The translations under genes were made by a program, and so were the position numbers. The notes under the pieces were generated by a model. That model saw only the letters and a list, made by a program, of their open reading frames with translations, searched no databases and was not told the origin of the DNA. Shown here in pieces: positions 21,280 to 32,612 of a stretch of DNA of 64,000 nucleotides; positions within the stretch are counted from its first letter, which is position 1; every line of letters begins with the position of its first letter. Source of the DNA: Brachypterus glaber (Eukaryota > Arthropoda > Insecta > Coleoptera > Kateretidae). The DNA is taken from assembly GCA_958510825.1 (NCBI GenBank), contig OY294051.1:31809667-31873666 (forward strand). The letters run 5' to 3'.

Positions 21280-22392
21280 TAATTTATAAATATAAAAAAG
21301 CTTCTTTTATTAACTATTATAAAATAAAACGTTATTCAAATTAACAACACAAAACCAAAACGAAAATAGGGTTACCTTCGAATGCTCGCAACTAACTTAT
21401 AGTCAAAATTTCCGTGAACGCTCGCTTTTCACGCTCCCGAGTAGTAGAAGTAAAATTCCTCGATTTTCGTGCGAAGTGAAGTACAAGAATAAGTAGTTTT
21501 GCGCTTCGAGAGAACTAATATGCAACCCACAACACCAAATAATAATAATAACGCAAAAAAACGATTGATCTGTGTTAGCTGGGATACCCGGTATTTAAAA
21601 AGAGTTACTTACCAATAGAAACAGAATTGTTTACAGTAGCCAACATCGAAACTAATGTTTAAAACATTTCCAGAAAAAAAAAATACGAAAATATTATCAA
21701 TAATTCAATTTTTTAAAACACGAAAATTTTCTAAAATGGGCGATTTCTCTGAAAAATCATAAATTTTTCAGCACGTTATTTACCGAAACCGTAAACACGT
21801 AGATAGCACGTTTTCAGCGGACCAATTCTGAAACAGTGTATATGTGAACTGCGGGGAATTTCAGGAACAACTGAAGCGGCGACACTTGAGCGTAGCTTCA
21901 GTCAATTTTCAGTTTGCTGAAATTACTCGGGAGTATGTCCAATGGATATCCAATACGTGTTTACTTTTTATGACCAAATCCTCGCAATATTTTTCACAAT
22001 AATTTTAGTCTAAAAATACGTCGAAAGGGAGCTAAGCCCCTTTGAAAGTGGGTAAAAAATTCGGTTTTTATTTAATAACTCAACAACCCTTTGAGACATA
22101 GGAACGAGGTTTTGCATATACTCTAATCTTAATAGGGGCCACCTTCGTAACTAGAGGGGCCTTATCGGTTTTTTGTCTCAAACCTTTTTTTGTGTAACTT
22201 TTTTGTAATTTTATTTTTGGAATATGATTCCTTAGGTCAAAATACATAAAAAGGTACTGTAGGATTAACCGTTTTCGAAAAAAAATTCATTTGAAGGTAA
22301 AATTTTACGGTTCCATGACGAAAAATAAAATACCAAAATGCTGAAAACCGAAATTTCAATGATGCAGCGTAAATATACATAAAAAAACGTCA
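21280..22392. other. Intergenic DNA, no gene seen
   Basis: No coding exon recognised. It may include the remainder of the putative Harbinger derivative, but I could not find its ends. Confidence 0.45.
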
Positions 22393-23128
22393 TACAGGGT
22401 GATCCATAACTGGCATGCCAAAATTTAAGAGGTGATTTTAGATCCAAAAATATAAAAAAGTTCCTATAAAGGTTGGTCCGGAAATGAGCCCTAAGGGATC
22501 TAGGGCCCTTTAAAATTGTAATAAAAATAAGGTTTTTAATTAATAACTCGGGTACCGTTTAAGCTAGAGCGGCGAGCTTTTGCATGTATACTAGTATTAA
22601 TAAGGGCAATAAGTTTATGTTAATTTATTTTTTTAATTTATCCAGAGGCGTGCCCAGACGGACAAAATATGAGGCTTAAAACATTTTTGCCCCAAACTTT
22701 TCTATGTGTATGTTTTTTGGATTTGTTGTAAAAAATAGAGATTTCTAGAGTAAAAATACATATAAAATATCATATAGTGTAACACTGTAGGAGCAACCGT
22801 TATCAAAAAAAAAATGCAATTAAGAGGAAGTAACATTTTGTGCCACCAAAAACGTTACTTTTTAAAAGGCTATTACTACTTTAATATTAAATTTAGGTGT
22901 TTTGGTGTATAATACTTTTTTGCTCAGTTTTAAATGAAGAATCACCCTGCAGCATTAAAATTTTATTGGTGCTTTTTTTTGTTCCCCATTCAATACGTCA
23001 TCTTCGAAGGGCCGTAGCTCCCTTAGGGCTCATTTCCGGACGAACCTTTATAGAAACTTTTTTTCATATTTTTGGATGTAGAATCACCTCTTAAATTTCG
23101 GTACGCGAGTTCTGGAACAGGCTGTATA
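22393..23128. mobile_element. Foldback element with ~110-bp arms
   Basis: The left arm (AAATTTAAGAGGTGATTTTA, then GGTTGGTCCGGAAATGAGCC) pairs with the right arm (GGCTCATTTCCGGACGAACC, then AGAATCACCTCTTAAATTT). The right end, GAGTTCTGGAACAGGCTGTA, is shared with the element at 24343-24784. The GGTTGGTCCGGAATGAGCCC block recurs at 41.2 and 41.5 kb. Confidence 0.8.
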
Positions 23129-24342
23129 TAGGTATTTCCATAGAAATGTTTTTTTTTTGTCTGGGGAAACAGACCATTATTTTTTTTTTGTGTACCTGTG
23201 TTATTAAGACGCGCACTGATCCTTTTAAATAACCAAGAAATATTTTTTTTCTAATTCGGTTAGGTAGTTACCAAGCTCCTGGACCAAAGTAGATTGTATT
23301 AATTTTTAGTGTTTTCAGTGATTTATCTCTTACAACTTCGCCGATAGTCACGAGTTTGTGTTTTTTCCAATATATTCTCCGACCTTCCTATATTTGTCCA
23401 TCCTGAATACATAAAACTAGATATATCATGTTCTACCATCATTAGGGTATTTAAAAAAAAAAACTTGTTTTTTTGAAAATTTTACTTCCTCTTTACTTAT
23501 GTGAAAAGTACTTAAACAAAATTCTGGTACCATATAGTGAAAAATACAAAATTTTAAATGTGTGCCAAAGTTTAGCTTAAACAAACGAAATTTATCACGC
23601 ATCTACTTCATATGGAAAAAAAATAAGTAACTGTTTTATATTTTTTTTTAATCAAAGACAAGTTTCTGTGCCAAGCTTTAGATTAAAACAAGTTTAGGTA
23701 TATACACTATTTTTTGCAGGACCAAACATAATTTAGGTAGTTAGATAAAATTAAAATTAAAAACCACGCGTCTAAAATCGGTTGTTTTATTTTCGTAATT
23801 TAATCAAGATGCCTGTAAATTGCGAAAAGTCAGTTTCATGGGTATCGCGATTTCAATTGTTTTTTAATATGGTTGACACAAACGTCAAAAAATGGACGAA
23901 GATGATAAATTTTAAGTTATGTATAAATTGTTATAACAATGTTATTTTTAAAAGTTTTCTTTGTTAAAATCAAATAAATTGGTTTGAATCGCTAATTTAT
24001 TACAAAACACCACCAAACCTAATTTTTGAACCAGTAAAGCACATAGTAAGTATAATATTTTAATATTATCAAGGTTGCCGTGATTTTTATTCCCTAGGGA
24101 GAAAAACGGCAAGTTTAGTCCCGAAAATGAAAGTGTAAAATTAGGTTTTAGTCTTGGTCGTGCAAAAATAAATTTTATTCCTTCCACTTCAATCGGAAAC
24201 TGAAAAAACAAAAATATATAAATTTTTAAATAATGTAGGTGGCTGCCAAATTTCGTTTTTTATGTTGAAATGGGGCACAGATATGTTTTGCTATAATAAA
24301 TAAATACATTTATGCTTTTTGCATGACATGCCATACCAGATA
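23129..24342. other. AT-rich DNA, no gene seen
   Basis: Open frames at 23782-23967 and 23948-24211 show no recognisable domain. No inverted-repeat element was delimited. Confidence 0.45.
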
Positions 24343-24784
24343 TACAGCCTGTTCCAGAACTCGCGTACAGAAATTTGAGGGTATATTAAAAACCCTCTGG
24401 AAAATATGAAAAAACATTCAAAATCCTTTTAGAATCTTTTTAGGTTATTATATTTTGACAAAACCGACAGAGGCTATCAAATATTCTATTTTTATAGGGT
24501 CACTCCATCCGGCGGTGGTTTTTTGACATTAATAAAAATTTATGTCACATTAATCACCATGTCAACCTACAGAATATGTACCTGCAATAATTAAATTTGC
24601 TTCCATAGCTACAAATTCAACTTTTAAAGGTAATTTAACATCAGCAACAGTATTGGTCCACTTAAAGCGTTCTTATTTTTAAATTGAACGAAAATGGATT
24701 TTTTTTGACAATTTTTTCATATTTTCCAGAGGGTTTTTAAAATACCCTGAAATTTCTGTACGCGAGTTCTGGAACAGGCTGTAT
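24343..24784. mobile_element. Inverted-repeat element, TACAGCCTGTTCCAGAACTC ends
   Basis: The outer TACAGCCTGTTCCAGAACTC plus GCGTACAGAAATTT is mirrored at the right end, followed inward by AAAAACCCTCTGGAAAATAT and ATATTTTCCAGAGGGTTTTT. Arms are about 70 bp, total 442 bp. It shares its terminus with the 22.4-kb element. Confidence 0.9.
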
Positions 24785-25667
24785 TTGATTAAAAAATGTG
24801 CATTATAAAAAAATGTGTTTTTTTTTCGTAATTTTAAATGAAGTAAAGCGGACCCTAATTTAATTTTTTTGAGCTGAAATTTGGCACAGATTTTTTTAAT
24901 GTTATTTTTCACGATATACGGGGGGACTTAAAACTTTCAAAAGTTCGTATTTTTGAAAATGCCCTAACGATCATGTATTACAGATTTTTTTCAGGTCGGC
25001 AAAGTTCAACTTTGTTGTTTTATCGGCCATTGCCGTAAGCTAAATGACCTGCAAAATTTAATAAAAAGAGACAACGAGAACTTTAATATTTCCAAATTTA
25101 ACTTCATTTTGACCCTAGGCCAATTTTAAGAAATTCACTGCACACTCATAGAAAAATCATTGTACAATAAATGTCATTGTTAAATTAAGAAGATAGTTTT
25201 TCTTCAAGCGTTCAAATGTTCATATTTTATAACTGAACACACTAGTTAGAAGTGATTTTTTTACAGTAAAAAATGAGTTCATTGTTGTACGCCGTAAAAA
25301 AAAAGTTAGCAAAACCACCACTGGCGGCAGCAGTCTTTGACTTTGATGACAGCCATACTTCAAACTTGTTTGTTTATTATGTAAACAGGTGGTTGACTCG
25401 AGATTCTGTGCAAAAACCTTGTGTGAAATTGATTACAAATGATTGAAGAAGAATATATGGTTTATACACCTACAAATATCTCCGAAATTGCAAATGCTAC
25501 AAGTTACCATAGAACCCGCGAAGTGTACGATTTAGCCTACGAAAAAAATTTAAAATGAGCTAAGGAAGGTTTAAGTTTATTTCGAAAGGGTTTTACTGGC
25601 CTATTTTAATTAAAAAAAAACATACTTTATCCAATACATACAGATAATAAGAACAGAATTACCAGAT
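24785..25667. other. AT-rich DNA with a MITE end, no gene
   Basis: At 25144 CACTCATAGAAAAATCATTG resembles the left end of the 13783 MITE. A short open frame at 25439-25558 (starts MIEEEYMVYTPTN, 39 codons) has protein-like composition but no identity I can give. Confidence 0.45.
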
Positions 25668-25975
25668 TTATTTTAAATAGATAAACTCAATAATAACCCC
25701 CGCGTGGCTTTTACTTTATTGAGTGGATAATTATTTATTTTACCCACTAAACTGTCACTTGTCAAATTATTTTCTTGTAAATGTCATTAAAATTTTTAAT
25801 AAAAATATGAATTCCTAAGCTATTTATTGGATAAAACCTTGTATGGCACTCATGGGTAAACCGATATTGCCCTCTCGAAAGTTAACCTGCTTGGCTTACG
25901 CCTCACAGGTTAATTTTCTCATGGGCAATATCTTACTTTACCCACTAGTACCATAAATAACTATTATTCAATTGT
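25668..25975 (+). repeat. Dispersed repeat, inverted copy at 63684-63986
   Basis: About 305 bp nearly identical in reverse complement to 63684-63986. Landmarks are AATAACCCCCGCGTGGCTTT, TTGAGTGGATAATTATTTAT and a central palindrome GATATTGCCC...GGGCAATATC enclosing TTAACCTGC/CAGGTTAA. It lies immediately upstream of the truncated LINE. Confidence 0.9.
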
Positions 25976-26129
25976 ACCTAAAAGCACCACTTTTTGTATG
26001 TTAAATCCGTGGTTAAATCTAGATACAATAGAATCGAATAAAAAATAGTATATGATAGGCGAAGAATTTTTTTTTGGACGAATACCATTGCCAAGATGTC
26101 TTTGACAAATAAACCAAATCAGAAATTTG

Positions 26130-28020
26130 TACATGTCAGATGCTACTTGATACCAGCAGTTATTTATTTTCTCTACAATTTTTTAAGATATTTGAAAAGA
26201 ATCTTTTGCCATACATTACACATGTAATTAATTTTTGCCTAAAAAACTCAGTATTTCCTTCCCTATGGAAAAAGGCGCTAGTTATACCCCTTCCAAAAAA
26301 TTCAGATCCAACGAGCTATGACCATATTCGCCCTATTAGTATTTTACCGACGTTTTCAAAAATATTAGAAAAAGTAATACAGTCACAATTACAAAAGCAC
26401 TTAGATTTGAATAATATAATACCCAGTACTCAATCTGGCTTTCAACCAGGGCATAGTTGTGCTACTGCCCTACTCAACATAACAGATGATATTTTTTCTA
26501 CCACCGATCAAGGTCTTTTAACCATCCTAACAATGCTAGATTATACCAAGGCCTTTAACTGTATTAATCATGATACCATGCTTGCTATCTTGCATTATAT
26601 TGGACTTTCAGAAAGTGCAGTGAATATGTTGGCTAGTTACCTAAGTAATAGGTTTCAGGCTGTTTTCTATGATGGTAAAAATCAGGTTTTAATAAAATAT
26701 CTTGTTGTGTGCCGCAGGGGTCCATTTTAGGGCCTCTACTTTTTATTATATACATTTCACACTTTACTTCTGCATGTCTTTCTGCAGTACAACATTTTTA
26801 TGCTGATGACAGCCAGTTAAAAATCTCTTTTAGACCAGATCAGTCATCGCAAGCCATTGCTGCTTTAAATTTTGATTTGAACAATATTCACGAAATATCA
26901 AAAAAACACTGCCTACTATTAAATACTAGCAAATCAGTCTCTATGCTGTTCGGCAAAAAAAATCTTATTACAGATTTTCTCACAGATCATAGTGCCAGCA
27001 TAAATATGAATAATGAAATAATTAGATTTCGCGACGATGTAAAAAATCTAGGTCTAACCATGGATGCGGACCTACGTTTTACTAAGCACATTTCAAACTG
27101 TTTAAGTAGAGCATATTTAAACTTGAGGCTTTTGTACCAAAATAAAGAATATTTAAACAAAAAAAATAAAATAATGCTCTGTGAAACATTAGTCTTGTCA
27201 CAAATGAATTTTTGTGACGTTATCTATGGGCCTTGTCTCCTCGCGTCTGATCAACATCGCATTCAAAAACTCCAGAATTCTTGCTTACGATTTATTCATG
27301 GCATTAGGCGTAACCAGCACATCAGCCACACGGTTAAATTAACTGGTTGGATAAATATGGACAACAGAAGGTTTTTACATTCAGCTGTATTATTTTTTAA
27401 GATCCTAACTAATAAATCTCCGACATATCTATACAACAAAATTAAACCTAGGTCGGATGTACATAATGTAAATATACGCTTCAAAAATACTCTGACACTT
27501 CCCAAACATGCTTCTGAAATTTTTAAACGGTCATATTCTTACCAAATTACTAGTGTTATAAATAATTTAAATTTTACTTTTATTGGTCAAAAACTTTTAT
27601 GGTTTAAAGCAAAACTGTTAAAAATCTTGCTGATAGAAGAAATCTATACCACGTAGATTGGTGTACTGTTGTCAGTTTGGAGGTGTAGGTGTTTTCTTTT
27701 TTTTGTGATTGGATGTCTCCATTAATGCTTTCTTACTGCTAAATTTGTAGTGTGTTTTATTTGTATTTCTTTATGCATAGTTGGTTGCTCACATATAATT
27801 CTCAACACGGTTAGATAGGTTATGTTATTGTTTTAGGTTATCTTCTGTGAACATTTTGTATACATTATACTCATACGGGTTAGATGTAAGAATAGACGTA
27901 TGATTGCAGGTCCTAGCCTGCCTGTAGTTATACGTACTAAATCTCGCCCATAAATTTTTTTTGTAATTTACTATTTACATATTTTTAATAAAGACCTTTA
28001 TTATTATTATTATTATTATC
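26130..28020 (+). mobile_element. 5'-truncated non-LTR retrotransposon (CR1/L2-like)
   Basis: The element begins within the reverse transcriptase and has no endonuclease domain or ORF1, the usual result of incomplete reverse transcription. It carries a 3' UTR of about 340 bp, an AATAAA at 27987-27992, and a (TTA)n tail at 27998-28019. A simple-repeat 3' tail instead of poly(A) is typical of CR1- and I-type clades. The left boundary is uncertain by some tens of bases. TCTTTG occurs on both sides but is too short to call a target duplication. Confidence 0.88.
26140..27656 (+). pseudogene. LINE reverse transcriptase, frameshifted
   Basis: Two overlapping frames encode one reverse transcriptase. 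The first (26140-26730) shows ITHVINFCLKNSVFPSLWKK, then PIS-ILPTFSKILEKVI, TQSGFQPGHSCATALLNI and a palm motif-A region LDYTKAFNCINHD. The second (26709-27656) begins at PQGSILGPLLF, has the catalytic YADD at about residues 30-33 (FYADDSQLKI), then LNTSKSVSMLF, LGLTMD and the C-terminal region with KLQNSCLRFI. A frameshift near 26690-26710 separates them, and the N-terminal EN domain is absent, so this copy is inactive. SQSG/HSCATALL and YADDSQ wording favours the CR1/L2 group. Confidence 0.88.
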
Positions 28021-28568
28021 TTTGCAAGAGCCCTAGCTCCCGTATTAAGTATTTTTAAACAAAGGTAATTTAAACCACATAAAACCGCGTCTAGTATCTG
28101 GGGTTTCTATTTGGTGGGAGACTTTTTTAACACCTGGGTGCACCCTGTATATACGATAACTAGATTTTATGATGGTACTTATTCTTTTATTATAAAATAT
28201 GTCACAAAAATTTATGGTAATTGTTATGGTCCATTATAATAAAGAAATGAACAAGTAGTCAAATTTTATACACATACATCATCATAAAACAAGAATTAGA
28301 TATAATTGATTTAGTTATAATAATTTATAGGTTATTCCTACTTAGATTTAATATTTTTTGAGGCTCGTGTGACCGTGCATAAAAGCTAAGAATCGCGCGG
28401 CGATACAAGAAGTTAAAGGTCGAGACTCACTAGACGAGCAAGAGGTTAATTGTCAAGGCGAGATCAACCGATTTCTTTTCTCGAAAATTAAGACGAGAAG
28501 TTCAATTTCTTGACTCTCGTGAAAACCTGTTAATATTTATACGCTAGAGTTGTAAAGTAATAGTATAT

Positions 28569-28683
28569 TACATAACTAGTGTGGAAAGTGACACATTTCA
28601 CGCGAGTGTTTACGAATGAGCCTTCAGGCGAATGAGGAAACCCCACGAGTGTAAGAAATACACTTTCCAGCGAGTTATGTACA
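28569..28683. promoter_or_regulatory. Inverted repeat in the LINE 5' UTR
   Basis: TACATAACTAGTGTGGAAAGTG and CACTTTCCAGCGAGTTATGTA-like arms (about 20 bp each, few mismatches) flank about 70 bp just upstream of the ORF1 start. It could be a promoter or RNA structure of the retrotransposon, or an independent small hairpin insertion. Function is not known. Confidence 0.5.
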
Positions 28684-28687
28684 CTAT

Positions 28688-29608
28688 TTGGATGGACAAC
28701 ATAAGATGGCGTCCGCGAACAATGTTTCGGAAATCGCTCCTCAAAAACCGTGTAAAAAGTGCAAAAGAATGCCACAAAGTGGCTTAATATGTGTATTGTG
28801 TGGGTTCTTAAACCACCCAGGATGTGTATCAAAATTAAAAGTGATAAAATTATGTGATAAGAATGAAATAATCTGCTGTAAGTCATTACCAAGCGAAGAA
28901 AATAATGACGTATCACTCGTCGACGATGAGAATCTAGATTTCTATGATGCAGAACAATTAGCTGGAAATTCTGAAGTAAGCTACTTAAAATCTATTATAA
29001 AATGCAAAAATCAAATAATAGATGAATTACATAGTAAAATAAATATCCTAAACGACAAAATTGAACTAATGAAGCAGGTAAACACTCTTAGCACCTTCAC
29101 CAAAAAATCTGAAACACAGGAAAGCATATCAGCGGCGGCATCGACTAGTACGACACGAAGTCCGGCAGGCGCAGGAAAAAACGTTAACGATAACACGAAA
29201 AAACGTAAACAACAACAGACGGAATCCTCTATCCCAACGAATACAAGCGATGAGTCAGAAAATAACTGGAAGACTGTTTCATACGAAAAGAAGCAAAAAA
29301 ATAAAATACATGGAACTCGAGAAGATCCTAGTAAAGATGATGTTTCCGTGCAGGAGAAATTTTGGTTGTTTGTCAGTAAATATAAAACATCATACACAAC
29401 AGAAAACCTTAAAAGCTATCTTACTGGTATCATACCAGACAGGGACTACATTTGTGAAAAAGTACCAAATTTGGGGTATTTCAACTCCTTTAAAGTAGGC
29501 ATAGATTCGGACTTAAAAAATGTATTTATAGATCCTAGTAACTGGCCAAAGGGTATAACTGTTGCAAATTTTACTTTTCGAAAAAGAAAATTTAACCAAA
29601 ATGAATGA
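28688..29608 (+). CDS. LINE ORF1 protein with N-terminal Cys/His zinc finger
   Basis: A 306-residue protein, the presumed RNA-binding/chaperone partner of ORF2. Residues 22-64 carry C-x2-C-x9-C-x2-C-x4-H-x2-C, then Cys56 and Cys63-64, which resembles a PHD-type finger as found in ORF1 of some CR1-like elements. Residues 100-135 (SIIKCKNQIIDELHSKINIL) are heptad-like and probably a coiled coil. The middle is Ser/Thr/Lys-rich and disordered. The C-terminal part (EKFWLFVSKYKTSYTTENLK) looks like the small folded domain with a YITEENL-like motif common in insect LINE ORF1. Met1 or Met7 (better context, AAGATGG) could be the start. The stop overlaps the ORF2 start. Confidence 0.85.
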   Translation: MDGQHKMASANNVSEIAPQKPCKKCKRMPQSGLICVLCGFLNHPGCVSKLKVIKLCDKNEIICCKSLPSEENNDVSLVDDENLDFYDAEQLAGNSEVSYLKSIIKCKNQIIDELHSKINILNDKIELMKQVNTLSTFTKKSETQESISAAASTSTTRSPAGAGKNVNDNTKKRKQQQTESSIPTNTSDESENNWKTVSYEKKQKNKIHGTREDPSKDDVSVQEKFWLFVSKYKTSYTTENLKSYLTGIIPDRDYICEKVPNLGYFNSFKVGIDSDLKNVFIDPSNWPKGITVANFTFRKRKFNQNE

Positions 29609-32444
29609 AACTGAAAAAAATATTAAAGAAAACGAGGTAAGCTCCAAAAACTTGATTACTGTATTTCATTTAAATGCGCAAAGCATTAGAAATAAAATTG
29701 ACGCAATAAATATTTATTTAAGTGAGAAAGAGTATGATTGCTTAGCTTTTACAGAAACATTTTTAAATCCTGGTGAAGAAAGGTTTGTCAATATTTTAGG
29801 TTATAATATGGCCTCTTTTTTTAATAGATCAACTCCTCACGGAGGATCGTGCAGATTGATCAAAGAGGGCATAGAATACATAAACCGTCAAGATCTTGTG
29901 CAAAAAAGCATAGAAAACATTTTTGAATGCTCAGCAATAGAATTACCAAAACAAAAAATTATTGTTGTGTGTGTATACAGGCCTCCCAAGGCAAATTCTG
30001 ACCTTTTCCTAGAGTTATTAGAAGAAACATTAAATGAATGTAAGATAACGAGCAAAAAAATTTTACTTTGCGGTGACTACAATGTCAATCTTTTTGAAAA
30101 TACTCAAATTGTCAAGCAATTTGAAAATGTATTAGCTTCATTTAACATTAGTCCTACTATTACAAATGAAGCTACACGTGTGTCTAGAAAAAAATCAACT
30201 CTAATTGATAATATATTTGTAAATTGCATAAGCGAAATAGAGAGTAAAGAAGTGATTAAATTAGATCTTTCCGATCATTATGCCCAAAAAATCTCAGTTC
30301 TTGTACAGGACAAAAAAATAAACAAGCAAACCACTTTTTTTAAAAGAAAAATTAATAAAAACTCCTTAAACTTACTAAACATCCATCTTCACAATACAAA
30401 TTGGGAAAAGTTAATAAGCCAAAATAATCCAAATGATTCCTATTGTAATTTCATAAATTTATTTACAGATTTATTAAATTTATACTGCCCAAAAAGGGAA
30501 ATAAAAACTCAAAGTAAAAATAAAAACAGCTGTAAAGATTGGGTATCACAAGATATAAAAAATAAATCTAAACAAAAACGCGAACTATTCATTCTTAAAC
30601 ATAAGGATTACAAAAAGGTCTCACATGAATTAAAAAAAGACATTGAACAAGCTAAAAAAAGCGCTAACGCAAATTATTTACAAAACGCAAAAAATAAAAC
30701 AAAAGCTACGTGGAATATTGTCAATAAAACTCTTGGAAGAGGTCAAAATTCTACCTTTAACTGGGAGAATGTAAACACAGACAACAAACTTAAAAAAGAC
30801 GTCTTTAACGACTTAAATGATTACTTTATAAACGTAGCATCAAAGCTTCAAAAAGGTAAGCCCAACTTTGAAAAATTAAAAAGACAAAAAAACTCGTTTT
30901 TTCTTGAGCCCACCTGTAAAGAAGAGGTGTTCAAAACCATTATGTCGCTTAAAAATACTCAGTCGGTCGGTCAAGATGATATAACCGTTCGTCTTCTAAA
31001 AGAAACAGCTCCTCTCATCTCTGAGCATTTAGCAAGCATCATAAACTTATGTTTTGAAAGCGGTACATTCCCTGATCAACTAAAAATTGCACAAATAATA
31101 CCTATTTATAAAAAAGGAGACAAATCATGTTTCGAAAATTATAGGCCGATCGCGTTATTGTCAAACGTTTCAAAAATCCTTGAAAAAATAATACATGAAA
31201 GACTATATAAGTTCCTCATAAGAAACAAAATACTGTCTATGTTTCAAAATGGGTTTATAAAGCAAAGATCTACAAACAGAGCCATCTGCCAGGTCCTGAT
31301 GGAGATACTGGAAGGTATAAACGACGGCGACAGGTTGGCTGCTCTGTTTGTGGACCTTTCTAAAGCATTTGATTGTATAGATATTGGAATTTTATTAAAA
31401 AAATTGGAAGCATATGGTGTACGAGGAGTAGCTCTAGAACTCTTTAAATCCTATCTTACAGATAGAAAACAGTGCATTAGGGTGAGAAGTGAAGATGGCC
31501 GAGAATACTGCTCTGATTATGAGATTGCAAAATCTGGTGTCCCCCAGGGTAGCATCCTCGGTCCTTTACTTTTCATTCTATACACAAATGACCTTCCGGA
31601 TATAACAAATAACAAAACCGTGCTATTTGCCGACGATACGTCATCTGTTATAAAAAAAGCAACACTACCTGAACTCACCACTGAAATAAAAAATGAACTA
31701 ATCACTATGGAAAAATGGTTTGTGGAAAACAACATGACACTGAATATGAAAAAAACTAATATTTTAAGATTTTCTTGTAAATCCGAAAATGCTATTCAAA
31801 TAAGCATTAATAACACCGAACTTTCTTCTTCAACAGAAACAAAGTTTCTAGGGGTTATTTTAGATACGACCCTAAGTTGGAAACCCCACGTTGAAGATCT
31901 AAGCCGAAAAATAAGTAGTTTTATGTTCGCTTTAAGAATTTTATCAAACTCCACAGACCATCAAACATGCATGGTTTCGTACTACGCTTATGTGTTCTCA
32001 AGAATAAGGTACGGTATAATCTTCTGGGGTAACTCAACTAATGCAAATAAAATTTTTATTCTGCAAAAAAAGTGCCTCAGAATTATTCATAAACTAAAAT
32101 TTAGAGATTCATGTAAAGACATATTCGATAAACAAAAAATACTAACAGTTCCTGCCATATATATATTAGAATCTTCCCTATTTATAAAAAACAACTATGA
32201 AGATTTTAAATACCTTCAAACAGAGCATAAGTACGAAACCAGAAATAAAGAAAACCTAACAAATATAAAGACAAACCTTTCTTTAGTCCAAAAAAATTTT
32301 TATTTTCAAATGATAAAAATATACAACAAAATACCTCTTAAAATTAGGAACTTAAGAACCGATGTTTTTAAAAAAACATTAAAAAATATATTGTTAAAAA
32401 ATCCTATATATTCAAATGAAGAGTTTTTTGCGTTAAATTTGTGA
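29562..32444 (+). CDS. LINE ORF2: endonuclease-reverse transcriptase
   Basis: 960 residues from the first Met; the Met at 29601 (14th residue) overlaps the ORF1 stop (ATGAATGA) and is a likely real start, suggesting translation by reinitiation. Residues ~30-245 are an APE-type endonuclease: HLNAQSIRNK, FTETFL (catalytic Glu), CGDYNVN near 171, STLIDNIF, and DLSDHYA (catalytic Asp/His). Residues ~480-760 are the reverse transcriptase: VGQDDITVRLLK, YRPIALLSNVSKILEK, FVDLSKAFDCID, SGVPQGSILGPLLF, and catalytic FADD at 689-692. The C-terminal part holds YGIIFWGNS and LQKKCLRIIHKL, typical of Jockey/CR1 clades. No frameshift or stop. A few catalytic neighbours are unusual (GGSCRLIK in place of a more typical GG-V motif). 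Confidence 0.93.
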   Translation: MQILLFEKENLTKMNETEKNIKENEVSSKNLITVFHLNAQSIRNKIDAINIYLSEKEYDCLAFTETFLNPGEERFVNILGYNMASFFNRSTPHGGSCRLIKEGIEYINRQDLVQKSIENIFECSAIELPKQKIIVVCVYRPPKANSDLFLELLEETLNECKITSKKILLCGDYNVNLFENTQIVKQFENVLASFNISPTITNEATRVSRKKSTLIDNIFVNCISEIESKEVIKLDLSDHYAQKISVLVQDKKINKQTTFFKRKINKNSLNLLNIHLHNTNWEKLISQNNPNDSYCNFINLFTDLLNLYCPKREIKTQSKNKNSCKDWVSQDIKNKSKQKRELFILKHKDYKKVSHELKKDIEQAKKSANANYLQNAKNKTKATWNIVNKTLGRGQNSTFNWENVNTDNKLKKDVFNDLNDYFINVASKLQKGKPNFEKLKRQKNSFFLEPTCKEEVFKTIMSLKNTQSVGQDDITVRLLKETAPLISEHLASIINLCFESGTFPDQLKIAQIIPIYKKGDKSCFENYRPIALLSNVSKILEKIIHERLYKFLIRNKILSMFQNGFIKQRSTNRAICQVLMEILEGINDGDRLAALFVDLSKAFDCIDIGILLKKLEAYGVRGVALELFKSYLTDRKQCIRVRSEDGREYCSDYEIAKSGVPQGSILGPLLFILYTNDLPDITNNKTVLFADDTSSVIKKATLPELTTEIKNELITMEKWFVENNMTLNMKKTNILRFSCKSENAIQISINNTELSSSTETKFLGVILDTTLSWKPHVEDLSRKISSFMFALRILSNSTDHQTCMVSYYAYVFSRIRYGIIFWGNSTNANKIFILQKKCLRIIHKLKFRDSCKDIFDKQKILTVPAIYILESSLFIKNNYEDFKYLQTEHKYETRNKENLTNIKTNLSLVQKNFYFQMIKIYNKIPLKIRNLRTDVFKKTLKNILLKNPIYSNEEFFALNL

Positions 32445-32612
32445 CAGTTTATCCTTAAATTAAAATTATCTTATAAATTTATGTAAATGTAATGTTTTAA
32501 ATTATTACTTTCTGTTATATTATTATTTATATTATTTATTCTTATTTGACTTGTCCTACACATTTTTGTATATTATGGATGAATAAATTACTATACTATA
32601 CTATACTATTTT

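Larger units (their letters stand above)
28360..32612 (+). mobile_element. Apparently full-length non-LTR retrotransposon (CR1/Jockey-like)
   Basis: About 4.2 kb with 5' UTR, ORF1, ORF2, a short 3' UTR, AATAAA at 32582-32587 and a terminal (ACTAT)n run at 32590-32609. Both ORFs are uninterrupted, so the copy could be young and possibly competent. The 5' boundary is estimated: base composition changes near 28360-28390 (GC-richer, CGCGCGGCGATACAAG), which is where I place it. I see no convincing target duplication; CR1-type elements often lack one. Confidence 0.85.

Noticed and set aside
25439..25558. 39-codon open frame starting MIEEEYMVYT
   Set aside because: Protein-like composition, but too short and unrecognised; it could be a transposon remnant or chance.
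26094..28028. TCTTTG on both sides of the truncated LINE as a target duplication
   Set aside because: Six bases in AT-rich DNA are not convincing, and CR1-like elements often make none.
28530..28916. 128-codon minus-strand frame over the LINE 5' region
   Set aside because: A shadow of the LINE UTR and ORF1 on the opposite strand; likewise 29011-29397.
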